Assembly (NCBI RefSeq): GCF_900156785.1
Contig: NZ_FTOP01000012.1
Span: 1-64,000 of the forward strand
Length of the DNA: 64,000 nucleotides
Reading direction: 5' to 3'
Origin: Belliella pelovolcani
GTDB lineage: Bacteria > Bacteroidota > Bacteroidia > Cytophagales > Cyclobacteriaceae
Shown: positions 29,008-38,195 of the stretch, one piece after another
Position numbering within the stretch: the first letter of the stretch is position 1
Layout: each line of letters opens with the position of its first letter
The notes under the pieces: model-generated
Seen by the model: only the letters and a program-made list of their open reading frames with translations
Databases searched by the model: none
What the model was told of the DNA's origin: nothing
Program-made: the position numbers and the translations under genes

Positions 29008-29427
29008 ATGAATAACAAAAATATAATTGGAATGATTTTCGGAGCTGCGGCCTTTTTAATTGTATACCTAGCGGTTCAACAAGTATTTTTTAAGCCTATT
29101 TCTTTTGAAAATCAAATACGGGAAATGGCCAATGATTTAAATAAGTCATGCCCAATTATGGTAGACTCTGAAACTCAGCTTAACAATGCCATGGTACTAA
29201 ATGACAATACATTTGAATACAATTATACTTTAGTGAATATGGGGAGGGCTGAGCTTGATATTGAAGCACTTGAAAGCTATCTACAACCCATCATTTTGAA
29301 TAACATTAAAACTAGCCCAGACTTAAAAATTTTCAGAGACAACGAAATCACAATGGTATATAATTACAAAGACAAAAATGGTGAACAATTATTTAGAATT
29401 GTCTTTGAAGCAGAAAATTATAAATAG
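29008..29427 (+). CDS. small membrane-anchored protein, function unknown
   Basis: A 139-residue protein with one N-terminal transmembrane segment (GMIFGAAAFLIVYLAVQQVFF, about 8-28) and a soluble domain with strand-helix alternation (TFEYNYTLVNM, DIEALESYLQPIILNNI, EITMVYNYKDKNGEQLFRIV). No family is recognised. The second copy of the 195-bp dispersed element starts 14 nt behind the stop. Confidence 0.65.
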   Translation: MNNKNIIGMIFGAAAFLIVYLAVQQVFFKPISFENQIREMANDLNKSCPIMVDSETQLNNAMVLNDNTFEYNYTLVNMGRAELDIEALESYLQPIILNNIKTSPDLKIFRDNEITMVYNYKDKNGEQLFRIVFEAENYK

Positions 29428-29440
29428 AAAATATTACTAT

Positions 29441-29637
29441 ATGTATATACGGAACTTCACCAGTAACATTAAAAAATTCTGATTTATCTAACTCCGGATC
29501 CGCCTCTGCAGACTAGTTACTAATTGATATTGGATTTGCTGCAGAATAAGTTACTTGTAGATACTGACCATAAGCAACCGAGTGAGCCAATAAATTGATT
29601 TATTGGCAAAAAAGCGTATAATCAGATACTATTAAAT
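29441..29637. repeat. 195-bp dispersed element, copy 2
   Basis: Second copy of the element at 10955-11147, same orientation relative to the preceding gene. Alignment runs from ATGTATATACGGAACTT to ATTAAAT with scattered substitutions and a few small indels. The remaining 178 bp to the map gene are AT-rich and featureless. Confidence 0.85.
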
Positions 29638-29815
29638 CAAAGTACTAATTTCGCTACCCTAGGAGGATTTAGTGAATAACCAATTGGATCATACTTCTAT
29701 CTTGAGAATATGATTTAATGAAAAAATCAATTGAAAAGCTTTATTTACGTTAAATAAAACCTTTAGTTATAAAACTAAAAAATCGGAATTAAATTAAAAA
29801 ATTATTTAATAAATC

Positions 29816-30580
29816 ATGTCAATAACAAAAGAGTCAGAATTAATAGGAATGCAGCAAGTAAGCGAAGTTGTTGCGTATACTTTAAAAGAAATGAAGAATT
29901 ATGCAAAGCCTGGAATGTCTACCAAACAACTAGATGACTTTGGAGGAAAAATATTAAATGATTTCGGAGCAAACTCAGCACCTAACAAAACATATCAATT
30001 TCCTGGTTGGACTTGCATCAGTATTGATCAGGAGTTTTGTCATGGAATACCATCTCCAAACAAAATTTTAAAAGAAGGACAGTTGATAAATATTGATGTT
30101 TCGGCAGAGCTCCATGGTTTTTGGTCTGACAATGGGTGTTCTTTTGTGCTTGGTGAGGACAAATTTGGATATCAAACACTTGTGGATGCTTCAAAAGAAG
30201 TTTTAAAAAAAGCAATTTTAAACATCAAAGGTGGGGTCAGGATTGCAGACATTGGACAACTTATAGAGACTGAGGCAAAAAAGCGTGGATTTAAGGTAGT
30301 CAAGAATTTAACTGGGCATGGAATCGGAAGAAGTTTACACGAAGAGCCTTCAGAAATTGCCAACTTCGCAGATAAAAACAATAAGACCCGTTTCAAGAAA
30401 AATTCAGTAGTAGCTATAGAAACATTTATATCTACACATTCCAATTATGCGATAACCTTAGATGACGATTGGACTATGGTTGGGAATAAAGGTGGTTATA
30501 TGGCACAACACGAACATACTATCATAATAACGGACTCAAAGCCAATCATTCTGACGGAAAAAAATGAAATTTGGGGTTAG
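29816..30580 (+). CDS. map: methionine aminopeptidase, type I
   Basis: Removes N-terminal methionine from nascent proteins. The 254-residue length and the pita-bread fold motifs fit type I: His76 (CHGIPS), metal ligands Asp94 (INIDVS), Asp105 (WSDNG), His168 (GHGIGRSLHEEP), Glu202 (AIETF) and Glu233 (QHEHTII). All five metal ligands are in place at the usual spacing. The segment NIDVSAELHGFWSDNGCSF deviates from the more usual D.Tp..GYhGD.. sequence, so this is probably an additional copy rather than the one in the ribosomal protein operon (inference). Confidence 0.92.
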   Translation: MSITKESELIGMQQVSEVVAYTLKEMKNYAKPGMSTKQLDDFGGKILNDFGANSAPNKTYQFPGWTCISIDQEFCHGIPSPNKILKEGQLINIDVSAELHGFWSDNGCSFVLGEDKFGYQTLVDASKEVLKKAILNIKGGVRIADIGQLIETEAKKRGFKVVKNLTGHGIGRSLHEEPSEIANFADKNNKTRFKKNSVVAIETFISTHSNYAITLDDDWTMVGNKGGYMAQHEHTIIITDSKPIILTEKNEIWG

Positions 30581-30825
30581 GGTTTAGTGATTGTTTGATT
30601 CAGCATCGAATATTTTGGGTGTGGATAGTTACAGGCACTTAAAACTTTTAAAGGATTAGGAATTAGGAATTAGAAAATAAAATTTGAATGATCATCAACT
30701 AAATTCCTTACATTTACTTTGATCAGTGTTTTGTCATTGAATTAGAAAGGAAATATAAATACGTTTTTAAAAACATTCTTTTCTAAAAATGGAATAATCA
30801 ATTATTCAATTAAATAAGTTTTTAT

Positions 30826-31758
30826 ATGAAATTTTTCTTTAAATCATTTCTCTTTTTTCTCCTACTAAATGTATACAGCTGTTCTCCCATTGATGATTCC
30901 CAGAATATTACTGATGCATTGGAGTCTAACAAAATTGACTTAAGGATCAATGGTCAAAAACCCATTCATAGCATACGTGATTTGAGCGCTTCCTATTGTT
31001 GCAACAATGAATTAACTATATCTTTTCTTCATTGGGTTACCAGACCAAATGAATTGGATTATGGTGGTTCCGCTTTTGAATTGAAATTAGATAAAAACGG
31101 AAACATCCTGAGTCTATGGTATAAGGACTATACTGATCCAAACAATGAATTTTACAGTGCTTTCTTTACACCTATTTCAACTTTATGGATAGAAAGCTTT
31201 GAATACGTAGAGGATCAGAGGTTAAAGATGAAGATCTTCGGGAAACTATTTAAAAGAACAAGTAATTTTTTTGAAGAGCCAGAAGTTGTAGTGATTGATA
31301 CTGAAATTGAGATAAAGGAGTTTATTCCATGTAATTGTCTGTCCTTTATCAGCGAACTGACTACTGGAGTTCGGGATTTTGTATTTAATAGAATTACGAG
31401 AATAGAGCAGGATCAATCAATAAGTTATGAAGCATTTTCTACCAATGGTTATCAAATAGAATTCAGAAATTTTAAAGAAACCATCAATGAAATGCCTTTA
31501 GGGCTTTATATTTTTGATGAATTATCTACCACAGAGCGGATTGATTTCAAAAAATTCACTGGAGTACCAAGGGCATTCTATGCTGGGGTGATTCCAGAAG
31601 AATGGTATATTTATGACACCTCAGGCAGCTTTGAAATCATAAGTAAAATGCAGGTCAATGGTGAGCTTAATAGTACAGTCAGGATAAACTTTGTGGCTAC
31701 ACTCAACGGTGAAACGGTTATTGAATTTAAGGATGCCATATTAGAGACACAGCTTTAG
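30826..31758 (+). CDS. lipoprotein of unknown function
   Basis: A 310-residue lipoprotein (lipobox NVYSC, Cys about 19). The mature protein is beta-rich with pairs of cysteines near SASYCCNNELT (about 62-63) and IPCNCLSFIS. No family is recognised. It lies 69 nt upstream of the S41 peptidase gene in the same direction and may be transcribed with it. Confidence 0.65.
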   Translation: MKFFFKSFLFFLLLNVYSCSPIDDSQNITDALESNKIDLRINGQKPIHSIRDLSASYCCNNELTISFLHWVTRPNELDYGGSAFELKLDKNGNILSLWYKDYTDPNNEFYSAFFTPISTLWIESFEYVEDQRLKMKIFGKLFKRTSNFFEEPEVVVIDTEIEIKEFIPCNCLSFISELTTGVRDFVFNRITRIEQDQSISYEAFSTNGYQIEFRNFKETINEMPLGLYIFDELSTTERIDFKKFTGVPRAFYAGVIPEEWYIYDTSGSFEIISKMQVNGELNSTVRINFVATLNGETVIEFKDAILETQL

Positions 31759-31833
31759 GGCACTTAAAAACAGTATGATTTGAGAAAGGATATTAATTTT
31801 AAAAGATTGAATGTAAACTGATTCAGTTTGATA

Positions 31834-33282
31834 ATGATTAGAAAAAGAGTTAGTTGGATTTTGATTGCATCGCTCCTGATTGCTATCTCCTACTTTGCGA
31901 TGTTATCTGATCCAATGATTGATGAATCAATCAGTTTAGTCAATATTGATAGCTATATTTCAAAAATAGAAATGTCAAATGATATTGACAGCTTAACTTT
32001 TACTTTTGAAAAGGTTCACCCTAATCCTTACAGATTTTTTGAAAGGATGCATTTTCTTTCAAGAAGAGATGCTATTAAAAAAGAGCTTCCTGATAGCTTA
32101 AGTATTATAAACTTTTGGAGAATTATTGATCAGTTAATAATAGAGTATAATGATGCTCACTCCAATACTCATGATTCCTACATTCTCACTGATTATGTCA
32201 AAAAAGGGGGAAAGTTTTTCCCCTTTCCGGCTAAAATTTCAAATAAGCAAATCACCATTACTGGTGGCCACAGCATGTCGAGTACATTACCTCCTGGCAC
32301 TGAAATAATCAAAATAAATGGGAGGACTTCTGAGGAATTGATTTCAGACCTACTAAAGCATGCATCAAAAGAAACACAACCTTTAAAAGTTCTTGAAATC
32401 TCAGATGACTTCGGGTTTTACTTATGGAAATCTTACGAATGGGAGGCTGATTATCAAGTTCAATTTAAAAAGAATGAAGACTCAAGTATAGATTCAATAG
32501 AAGTAGAAGGAATTCTATGGAAAGACAGAATAAATTACAAAATCACAAATACTGAATCATACTCTTTCAAAGTATTGGAAGATAATGTAGGGTATATGAA
32601 AATTTCGGATTTTAATGGACATGAAAAAGATTATCAAGCTTTCTATAAGCACTCCTTTCAAACATTAAAAGACCTAAAGGCACGAGAATTAATTTTAGAT
32701 TTTAGAGGCCATGATGGTGGGGCTGATAGCTATGGGGAACATTTAGCAAAGTATATTGCACACAGGCCTTTCAGGAAGCTATCGAAAGCTCTTTGGAAAA
32801 TCACACCAGAATTCAAGGATGCATTTGATAAAAAGTTTATCCCCAAGAGTATCCGATGGTTCAAGCCAATATATTTGATAAATGAATATTCCCGCAATTT
32901 TTATGGAGCTAAGCCTTACGAATTAAAAAAAATAACTTATGACTTGAAAAATCCACTTCCAATCAATGAAAGGTTCGAGGGAAATGTATACCTAATTATT
33001 GACCACAATACTTTTTCTGCGGGATCAATTTTTGCAGAAATGTTTAAACATTATAACATGGGTAAGATCATAGGACAACCAACTGGAAATTTATATTCCT
33101 TCAATGGTTTTGCAATAGCAAATTTCACATTACCTAACTCAAAACTTACTTATCAAGTATCTTCAGTATATAATATTGCAAATAATGGTGAAGAGGGTCT
33201 AAAATCTGTTGAACCAGATGATCTTATTAATCAAGGAGTAGATCCTATAGCTTATATTTTTAGAGAATATATATTAAAATAA
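31834..33282 (+). CDS. S41 family peptidase, membrane-anchored
   Basis: The start is ATG 31834 (MIRKRVSWILIASLLIAIS); a TTG six bases upstream is less likely. The protein has 482 residues, an N-terminal membrane anchor or signal, a helical domain (about 40-110), a PDZ-like stretch (GTEIIKINGRTSEELI, about 165-180) and the S41 core (NVGYMKISDFNG, ELILDFRGHDGG). The nucleophile is in HNTFSAGSIFAEMF, and GQPTGN follows. It is the third S41 member in the window and the least similar to the other two. Confidence 0.84.
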   Translation: MIRKRVSWILIASLLIAISYFAMLSDPMIDESISLVNIDSYISKIEMSNDIDSLTFTFEKVHPNPYRFFERMHFLSRRDAIKKELPDSLSIINFWRIIDQLIIEYNDAHSNTHDSYILTDYVKKGGKFFPFPAKISNKQITITGGHSMSSTLPPGTEIIKINGRTSEELISDLLKHASKETQPLKVLEISDDFGFYLWKSYEWEADYQVQFKKNEDSSIDSIEVEGILWKDRINYKITNTESYSFKVLEDNVGYMKISDFNGHEKDYQAFYKHSFQTLKDLKARELILDFRGHDGGADSYGEHLAKYIAHRPFRKLSKALWKITPEFKDAFDKKFIPKSIRWFKPIYLINEYSRNFYGAKPYELKKITYDLKNPLPINERFEGNVYLIIDHNTFSAGSIFAEMFKHYNMGKIIGQPTGNLYSFNGFAIANFTLPNSKLTYQVSSVYNIANNGEEGLKSVEPDDLINQGVDPIAYIFREYILK

Positions 33283-33505
33283 AAAAATAAAATGTTCTAG
33301 ATAATCAAATTTGGAATGTAGATCTATCAAGAATGTTCAACTTGAGATTATAATGTAAACAAAAAATCAAACTTAGCATTTAGATAATATACTATTGAAT
33401 AAGGTATGTGAAATACACTATATTTAAAATAGAAGTGGATTTATAATTGAAGGGTAAAAAAGATGAAATCATTACGGATTGAAGGGGATTAAGATTAAAT
33501 TAAAT

Positions 33506-34267
33506 ATGGACATAAAGCTTACCTGTTTACTCCTTGCATTGATGTTATCCATTAGCTTGGCTATCGGCCAAACAGGCAAGCAGGGATACAATTATACTGA
33601 AGGCACTGTTACCTTGAAGAATGGGAAAGTTATCTCTGGAGAGGTCGCAAATGTAAAACATGGGTTTAGAGATCAATTCCTTGAAAGTGTAAGGGTAAAA
33701 CCAAGTGGGAAAGGTCCAGTCAAAAAATATAAACCTCATAAAATCTCTGGTTATACCATGGGGGAGCGTCAATTTGTAAGTTGGCGTGTAAAAAGGAACA
33801 ATGCTTTATTGAAAGAAATGTATGCAATTGATGCTGGTAGGAATTACAAAATTTTTGAGGTACAGTTAGCGGGACAGTTAAGCATTTACCTTGATTACTT
33901 TGTTGATGATGATTTACAGATTCATACCGCTCCATTTTTCTTGAAGGAGAATGATCTTGTGATGGTACGTGCTACTCAAGGAATGTTTGGTTTGAAGCGG
34001 CAATTATTGTCAACGTATTTTTTTGATTGTCCCCCATTAGTAAAGTTGATACAAGAAAAGCGTATCAATACAGTAGAAGAGGTTGCAAGATATTACAATC
34101 ATTATCACGAGCAATGGGCAGGCGGTCTTGAAAATTATTCTTTTTGGGAAAATAATGGTGTTACGACAGTTATAGTGGAGTTGTACACTGTAGAGGAATA
34201 CATGGACTATTTTACCACAACCTATCCGACAGCATTGGAAAAGTTAAAGGAAATTTCAGAGGGCTAA
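33506..34267 (+). CDS. secreted protein of unknown function
   Basis: The start is ATG 33506 (MDIKLTCLLLALMLSISL, signal peptide ending AIGQ), preferred over a TTG at 33479; 253 residues. The mature N-terminus, GTVTLKNGKVISGEVANV followed by a basic strand SVRVKPSGKGPVKKYKPHKISGYT, resembles that of the protein at 16652. Residues about 165-185 contain YFFDCPPLVKLIQEKR, and the rest is helical. No known function. Confidence 0.68.
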   Translation: MDIKLTCLLLALMLSISLAIGQTGKQGYNYTEGTVTLKNGKVISGEVANVKHGFRDQFLESVRVKPSGKGPVKKYKPHKISGYTMGERQFVSWRVKRNNALLKEMYAIDAGRNYKIFEVQLAGQLSIYLDYFVDDDLQIHTAPFFLKENDLVMVRATQGMFGLKRQLLSTYFFDCPPLVKLIQEKRINTVEEVARYYNHYHEQWAGGLENYSFWENNGVTTVIVELYTVEEYMDYFTTTYPTALEKLKEISEG

Positions 34268-34330
34268 ATATTTGTAAAAAAAGCAACCATTAACTTAGAT
34301 TCCATAATCAAAAGATAGCCAATCCCAATT

Positions 34331-35566
34331 ATGAAAATTGCTATTCTTACCTTAGGCACTCGTGGAGACGTTCAACCTTATGCGGTCTTGGGACAAGCAC
34401 TCAAACAACGTGGACACCAAGTAACATTATCAACTGCCAAAAACTTTGAGCAACTTGTAAAATCTTACGACATTGACTTCGCACCAGTAGAAGCAGACTT
34501 TCAAGAACTCTTGAATTCGGACGAAGGGAAAAAGATGATGAAAGGAAACCCAATTGCAGTTAAGAGAAATCTAAACACTTGGGTTTATCCTTTAATTACA
34601 AACTCATTGACAGCGTTTTACAAATTAGCAAAGGAAAGTGACATTGTTCTTTATCACGTAAAAACTTTGGCAGACAGTTTTGCCGACCAATTTCCTCACA
34701 AAATGATAAAAGCGAATGTTTTGCCCATTATTGAGCCAACAAGTGAATTTGCCAATCCTGCATTTAGTGGCTTACCAATACCAAATTTTCTCAACAAACT
34801 GACATACAAATTTTCCAACCTGAGTATTAAACTTTTATCAAAGCCAATCGGACAATTTAGAGCAAAGTTTTATTTACCTAAAAAGTTTTCTATTCCGACA
34901 GTGAAGAATATTTACGGAATAAGTTCTCATTTTTTATCAGTTCCGCAAGACTTTCCTGTTCAATCAAAATTTACAGGATTTTGGTTTGGGACTTCATCCA
35001 CTGAACTCACAACAGACCTTAAAGACTTCATCAATGCAGGAGAACCGCCATTGCTAATGACATTTGGGAGTATGCCGTTTAAGAGCAAATTTGACTTACA
35101 GACAGCCATTGTTAAACTAATCGAACAATTTGAAACAAGAATAATTATAGTCAAAGGTTGGGGACTTGACCAAACCGAAAGACTTGAAAACAATCCAAGT
35201 ATTAAAGTTATTTCGTCTGCACCCTACGAAAAACTATTCCCATTGACAAAAGCAATCATTCATCACGGTGGCATAGGAACAACAGCAGAATGTTTGAGAG
35301 CAGGAAAACCCTTTCTAATTTGCCCAATACTTTACCCTATTGGCGACCAAAAGTTTTGGGGACAACACGCTTACAAAAAAGGACTAGCATTGAAACCGAT
35401 ACCCATCAGTAAAATGACAGAAAAAATATTTTTGCAAAGCATAAAAGAACTCTTGACAAACGAACAACTTTATGTCAATGCAAAACAGATACAAACATTA
35501 ATTAACAACGAAAACGGACTTGAAAAAACGATTGACGAAATAGAAAAAACCACAGCAAACATTTAG
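34331..35566 (+). CDS. UDP-glycosyltransferase (GT1/GT28-like)
   Basis: A 411-residue glycosyltransferase with two Rossmann halves. The N-terminal half starts LTLGTRGDVQPYAVLGQALKQRG, the GT28-type start seen in sterol and antibiotic glycosyltransferases. The C-terminal half has the donor site IIHHGGIGTTAECLRAGKPFLICP followed by GDQKFWGQH. The acceptor is unknown. Codon use differs from its neighbours: Asp is mostly GAC, whereas genes around it mostly use GAT. With a terminator and a repeat island directly behind it, this suggests recent horizontal transfer. Confidence 0.88.
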   Translation: MKIAILTLGTRGDVQPYAVLGQALKQRGHQVTLSTAKNFEQLVKSYDIDFAPVEADFQELLNSDEGKKMMKGNPIAVKRNLNTWVYPLITNSLTAFYKLAKESDIVLYHVKTLADSFADQFPHKMIKANVLPIIEPTSEFANPAFSGLPIPNFLNKLTYKFSNLSIKLLSKPIGQFRAKFYLPKKFSIPTVKNIYGISSHFLSVPQDFPVQSKFTGFWFGTSSTELTTDLKDFINAGEPPLLMTFGSMPFKSKFDLQTAIVKLIEQFETRIIIVKGWGLDQTERLENNPSIKVISSAPYEKLFPLTKAIIHHGGIGTTAECLRAGKPFLICPILYPIGDQKFWGQHAYKKGLALKPIPISKMTEKIFLQSIKELLTNEQLYVNAKQIQTLINNENGLEKTIDEIEKTTANI

Positions 35567-35582
35567 CCTACTAGCCCTCAAA

Positions 35583-35620
35583 AAAATCCCTGATTGATGC
35601 ATTCTTCTATCAGGGATTTT
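35583..35620 (+). terminator. intrinsic terminator after the glycosyltransferase
   Basis: AAAATCCCTGAT (35583-35594), 14-nt loop, ATCAGGGATTTT (35609-35620), 16 nt after the stop. Confidence 0.9.
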
Positions 35621-35780
35621 ATAGATAATGTGTTTGTTTATTTATTGGCATCTATGAATGCATAGCATTTGGCTAGTGGCTGTTGTGTGCGCCTATAGCG
35701 TATTGACTGAGTTCCACAGGGTGAAGGGTTTGCTAGGTGGAGATGCTTTTTACTTTTTTCTTGATCAAAAAAGTAATCAA

Positions 35781-35876
35781 CCCCGAGGCATCGGGGCAAG
35801 TCGGAGATATTCCCGATAGCGATCGGGACAGGCCCCGATAGTGATCGGGACAGGCCCCGATAGTGATCGGGACAGG
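35781..35876. repeat. REP-like palindrome cluster with 22-bp tandem units
   Basis: A hairpin CCCCGA-GGCA-TCGGGG (35781-35796) precedes three tandem 22-bp units (35811-35832, 35833-35854, 35855-35876). Each contains CCCGATAGYGATCGGG, a 6-bp inverted repeat with 4-nt loop, and ends GACAGG. The last two units are identical. Confidence 0.9.
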
Positions 35877-35906
35877 CTCTATCAGCGCTCAAGGCCATCG
35901 CTGGCT

Positions 35907-35987
35907 CGGATCTCCGTCGTCCCGCCCGCATTAGACGGTGTTTGGTAAGTTTTATGGTGAAAAATACCTTATTGGAGTGGATTTTAG
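35907..35987. repeat. 80-bp dispersed repeat, copy 2
   Basis: Near-identical to 7221-7301 and again directly behind GC-rich palindromes. Its end motif TTGGAGTGGATTTTA recurs at about 36063-36080. The region 35638-36362 carries no convincing gene. Confidence 0.85.
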
Positions 35988-36229
35988 GAAGCGGTTGTTT
36001 TGGTTTTTGGTTGAATTTGGGAGTATTTGGTTTGGTTTGGTGATGGTATCCCCTACTCTATCTATTGGAGTGGATTTTATGGCATATCTTGGATCCAATG
36101 ATTGATTTCTTAAATCATGGATCATGATCGAGAAGGGGCTGGATTTGTTTTGAGAGGTTTTGTGAAAGAAAGTTGGGCTTAGTTAAGAGAATAAAAAACA
36201 AATCGATAAATTAGGGAGGACTAATAAGG

Positions 36230-36331
36230 GTTGGAAATCAGCTCAAATTGAGGGGTACTCCTAGCTCTACAAGGTTTTAAATAGCCCTTACATTGGTTGG
36301 AAATCAGCTCAAATTGAGGGGTACTCCTAGC
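36230..36331. CRISPR. two 36-bp repeats with a 30-bp spacer (CRISPR-like mini-array)
   Basis: Identical 36-bp repeats at 36230-36265 and 36296-36331 begin GTTGGAAATCAGCTC and end GGGGTACTCCTAGC, with CTC/GAG inverted bases in the middle. They enclose a unique 30-bp stretch (36266-36295). The 36/30 geometry and the GTTGG start, with a GGGTA near the 3' side, resemble type VI-B (Cas13b) repeats as I remember them. No cas gene is in the window, and two copies alone cannot prove a CRISPR; a simple direct duplication is possible. Confidence 0.4.
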
Positions 36332-36362
36332 ATTAGTCAATATAAACAAAAACTAAAGACAA

Positions 36363-36953
36363 ATGAAAAAGGCAAAAGTGTTCCTCATAATTTTTGTATC
36401 GCTATTTTTGATGGTATCGCTATTCTTGTATATCAACAGAGATAAATTTGCTTACGTTGGCTCCGTAGACTATGTTGAAGTTGACTGTAATATGATGAGC
36501 GAAATACTTAGCGAAGTCTATATAAGTGATCAAAAAATACGACGAGAGAATAATTTAATTAAATATGCAAAAGAAGATCATAGGAATCAAGAATTGATCA
36601 TAAGTATCATTGAAAAATGTGGAATGCCAACCTTAAATGAAGTAAATCAACAACAAATGAATGCTATCTGGCTGGGATTGCAACATACAGAAAATAAATT
36701 TAGAGTGAAGTATTTTCCTCTAATCGAAAAAGCTGTAAAAAATGGCGACTTAAGCAAAGAACAATACGCTTTAATGAAAGATAGAATTCTAATGGATGAG
36801 GGTAAACCTCAAATGTATGGAAGCCAACTTAAAAATGGCAAACTATATAAATTAGATGCGCCAGAAACTGTCAATGCAAGAAGACAGGAAATGGGATTAG
36901 AACCATTAGAAGATTATCTAAAAAGATTTGACATTTCATTTGATGCTAACTAG
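36363..36953 (+). CDS. DUF6624 family protein, membrane-anchored
   Basis: A 196-residue protein with one N-terminal transmembrane helix (about 6-23). The soluble part shows the DUF6624 pattern: NQELIISIIEKCGMP, WLGLQHTENKFRVKYFPLIEKAV, YALMKDRILMDEGKPQMYGSQL, and the end VNARRQEMGLEPLEDYLK. Related proteins are often toxins or peptidase-neighbour genes without known activity. It starts 31 nt after the CRISPR-like repeats, so the repeats lie in its promoter or leader. Confidence 0.8.
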   Translation: MKKAKVFLIIFVSLFLMVSLFLYINRDKFAYVGSVDYVEVDCNMMSEILSEVYISDQKIRRENNLIKYAKEDHRNQELIISIIEKCGMPTLNEVNQQQMNAIWLGLQHTENKFRVKYFPLIEKAVKNGDLSKEQYALMKDRILMDEGKPQMYGSQLKNGKLYKLDAPETVNARRQEMGLEPLEDYLKRFDISFDAN

Positions 36954-37073
36954 AAATACAACATTTAGACCACCATCGAAAAGCCCATCGAATAAAGCCC
37001 TTAAAAATGGAGGAATCTATGATAGTACCGGTAGCTCGTAGTTTCAAAACAGAAGCACTAAATCCAATGCTTT

Positions 37074-38015
37074 ATGAAAAAATTACACTTGTTAATACTT
37101 TTTCTTTCTATTTCTGGATTTGCAAATTCACAGGACAAACAAATCATTGAAACCATTGACATTGAAAATTTTTGGAGGGCATTTGATAAATTATCAAATG
37201 CTTCAAGCAAAAAAGACAGCATAAGCATCATTCAAACCGAGTATATAGATAATTCAACTGAATTCTTTAAAGAGTTCATAAAAGTAAGAAACTTCAATGC
37301 CGAAGAGTATAATACTTTAATAGCTAAATATCCAAGATTTTGGAATTCAATTAGACCAGAAACTGAAAATGTACAAAATCGGAAATACGATGTCGAACAA
37401 CTATTGGATAAATACGAAAAAGAAATTCCAAACTTTAAAAGACCCAATGTTTGTTTTGCAATTGGTTGTTTGAGAACAGGTGGGACAGTCAGTAAAAACC
37501 TGATATTAATCGGTACAGAAATAGCAGCTTCAACACCAGATACAGAAAAATCTGAGCTATCTGGTTGGTTAAAAAGTGTCATTGGAACTTTTGGCGATAT
37601 TGAATCAATGGTATCCCATGAAACAGTCCATACTCAACAGAAAAAAGGCAGGTTAAGCGATTTGGTTGACCATACTTTGAATGAAGGAGTTGCAGATTTT
37701 TTAAGTGAAAAAATCTCAGGCTTAACTATTAATAAGGTGGCATATAAATATGGTTCAGAAAATGACTGCTTTTTGAGAAAAGAGTTTTTAGCAGACTATT
37801 CAAAAAACAAAACTGATATATCAAATTGGCTTTATAATGGAAGCAGATCAAAAGATAGACCTGCCGATTTAGGTTACTATATTGGATATAGAATTGCAGA
37901 AGAGTATTATTACAAATCTACAAACAAAAAGAAAGCAGTTGGGGACTTATTAAACAGAAAGAACTACAAAAAAATATTCAAAAAAAGTGAGTACCTGAGG
38001 AAAAGCTGCAGCTAG
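37074..38015 (+). CDS. secreted zinc metalloprotease-like protein (DUF2268/GldB-like)
   Basis: A 313-residue protein with signal peptide ending ANSQ. It has the zinc motif HETVH (His182, Glu183, His186) followed by TQQ, and a candidate third ligand in LNEGVADFLSE (Glu204). Spacing and surrounding sequence resemble the DUF2268 and GldB-like predicted Zn-proteases of Bacteroidota. Both cysteines around residue 128-132 (NVCFAIGCL) may pair in the periplasm. Substrate unknown. Confidence 0.75.
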   Translation: MKKLHLLILFLSISGFANSQDKQIIETIDIENFWRAFDKLSNASSKKDSISIIQTEYIDNSTEFFKEFIKVRNFNAEEYNTLIAKYPRFWNSIRPETENVQNRKYDVEQLLDKYEKEIPNFKRPNVCFAIGCLRTGGTVSKNLILIGTEIAASTPDTEKSELSGWLKSVIGTFGDIESMVSHETVHTQQKKGRLSDLVDHTLNEGVADFLSEKISGLTINKVAYKYGSENDCFLRKEFLADYSKNKTDISNWLYNGSRSKDRPADLGYYIGYRIAEEYYYKSTNKKKAVGDLLNRKNYKKIFKKSEYLRKSCS

Positions 38016-38195
38016 GATTATGGTCTAAATTGATACTTACATTTTGATATGGAGGCTGTTAGGTTTGATCTCAAGAACTTATAACTTCGAAGAATTTAAA
38101 AAAACAGTTGAACTTAGGAAAGCTAGCCACTTTATTCAAGATTGCACTCTTAGGTAGCGTAAGCTAAATAATCAATGACTTGATAAATATAGAAA

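Noticed and set aside
35638-35931. Minus-strand ORF of 97 codons over the 35.8-kb palindromes
   Set aside because: It arises from the 22-bp tandem units (repeated residues) and has no homologous look.
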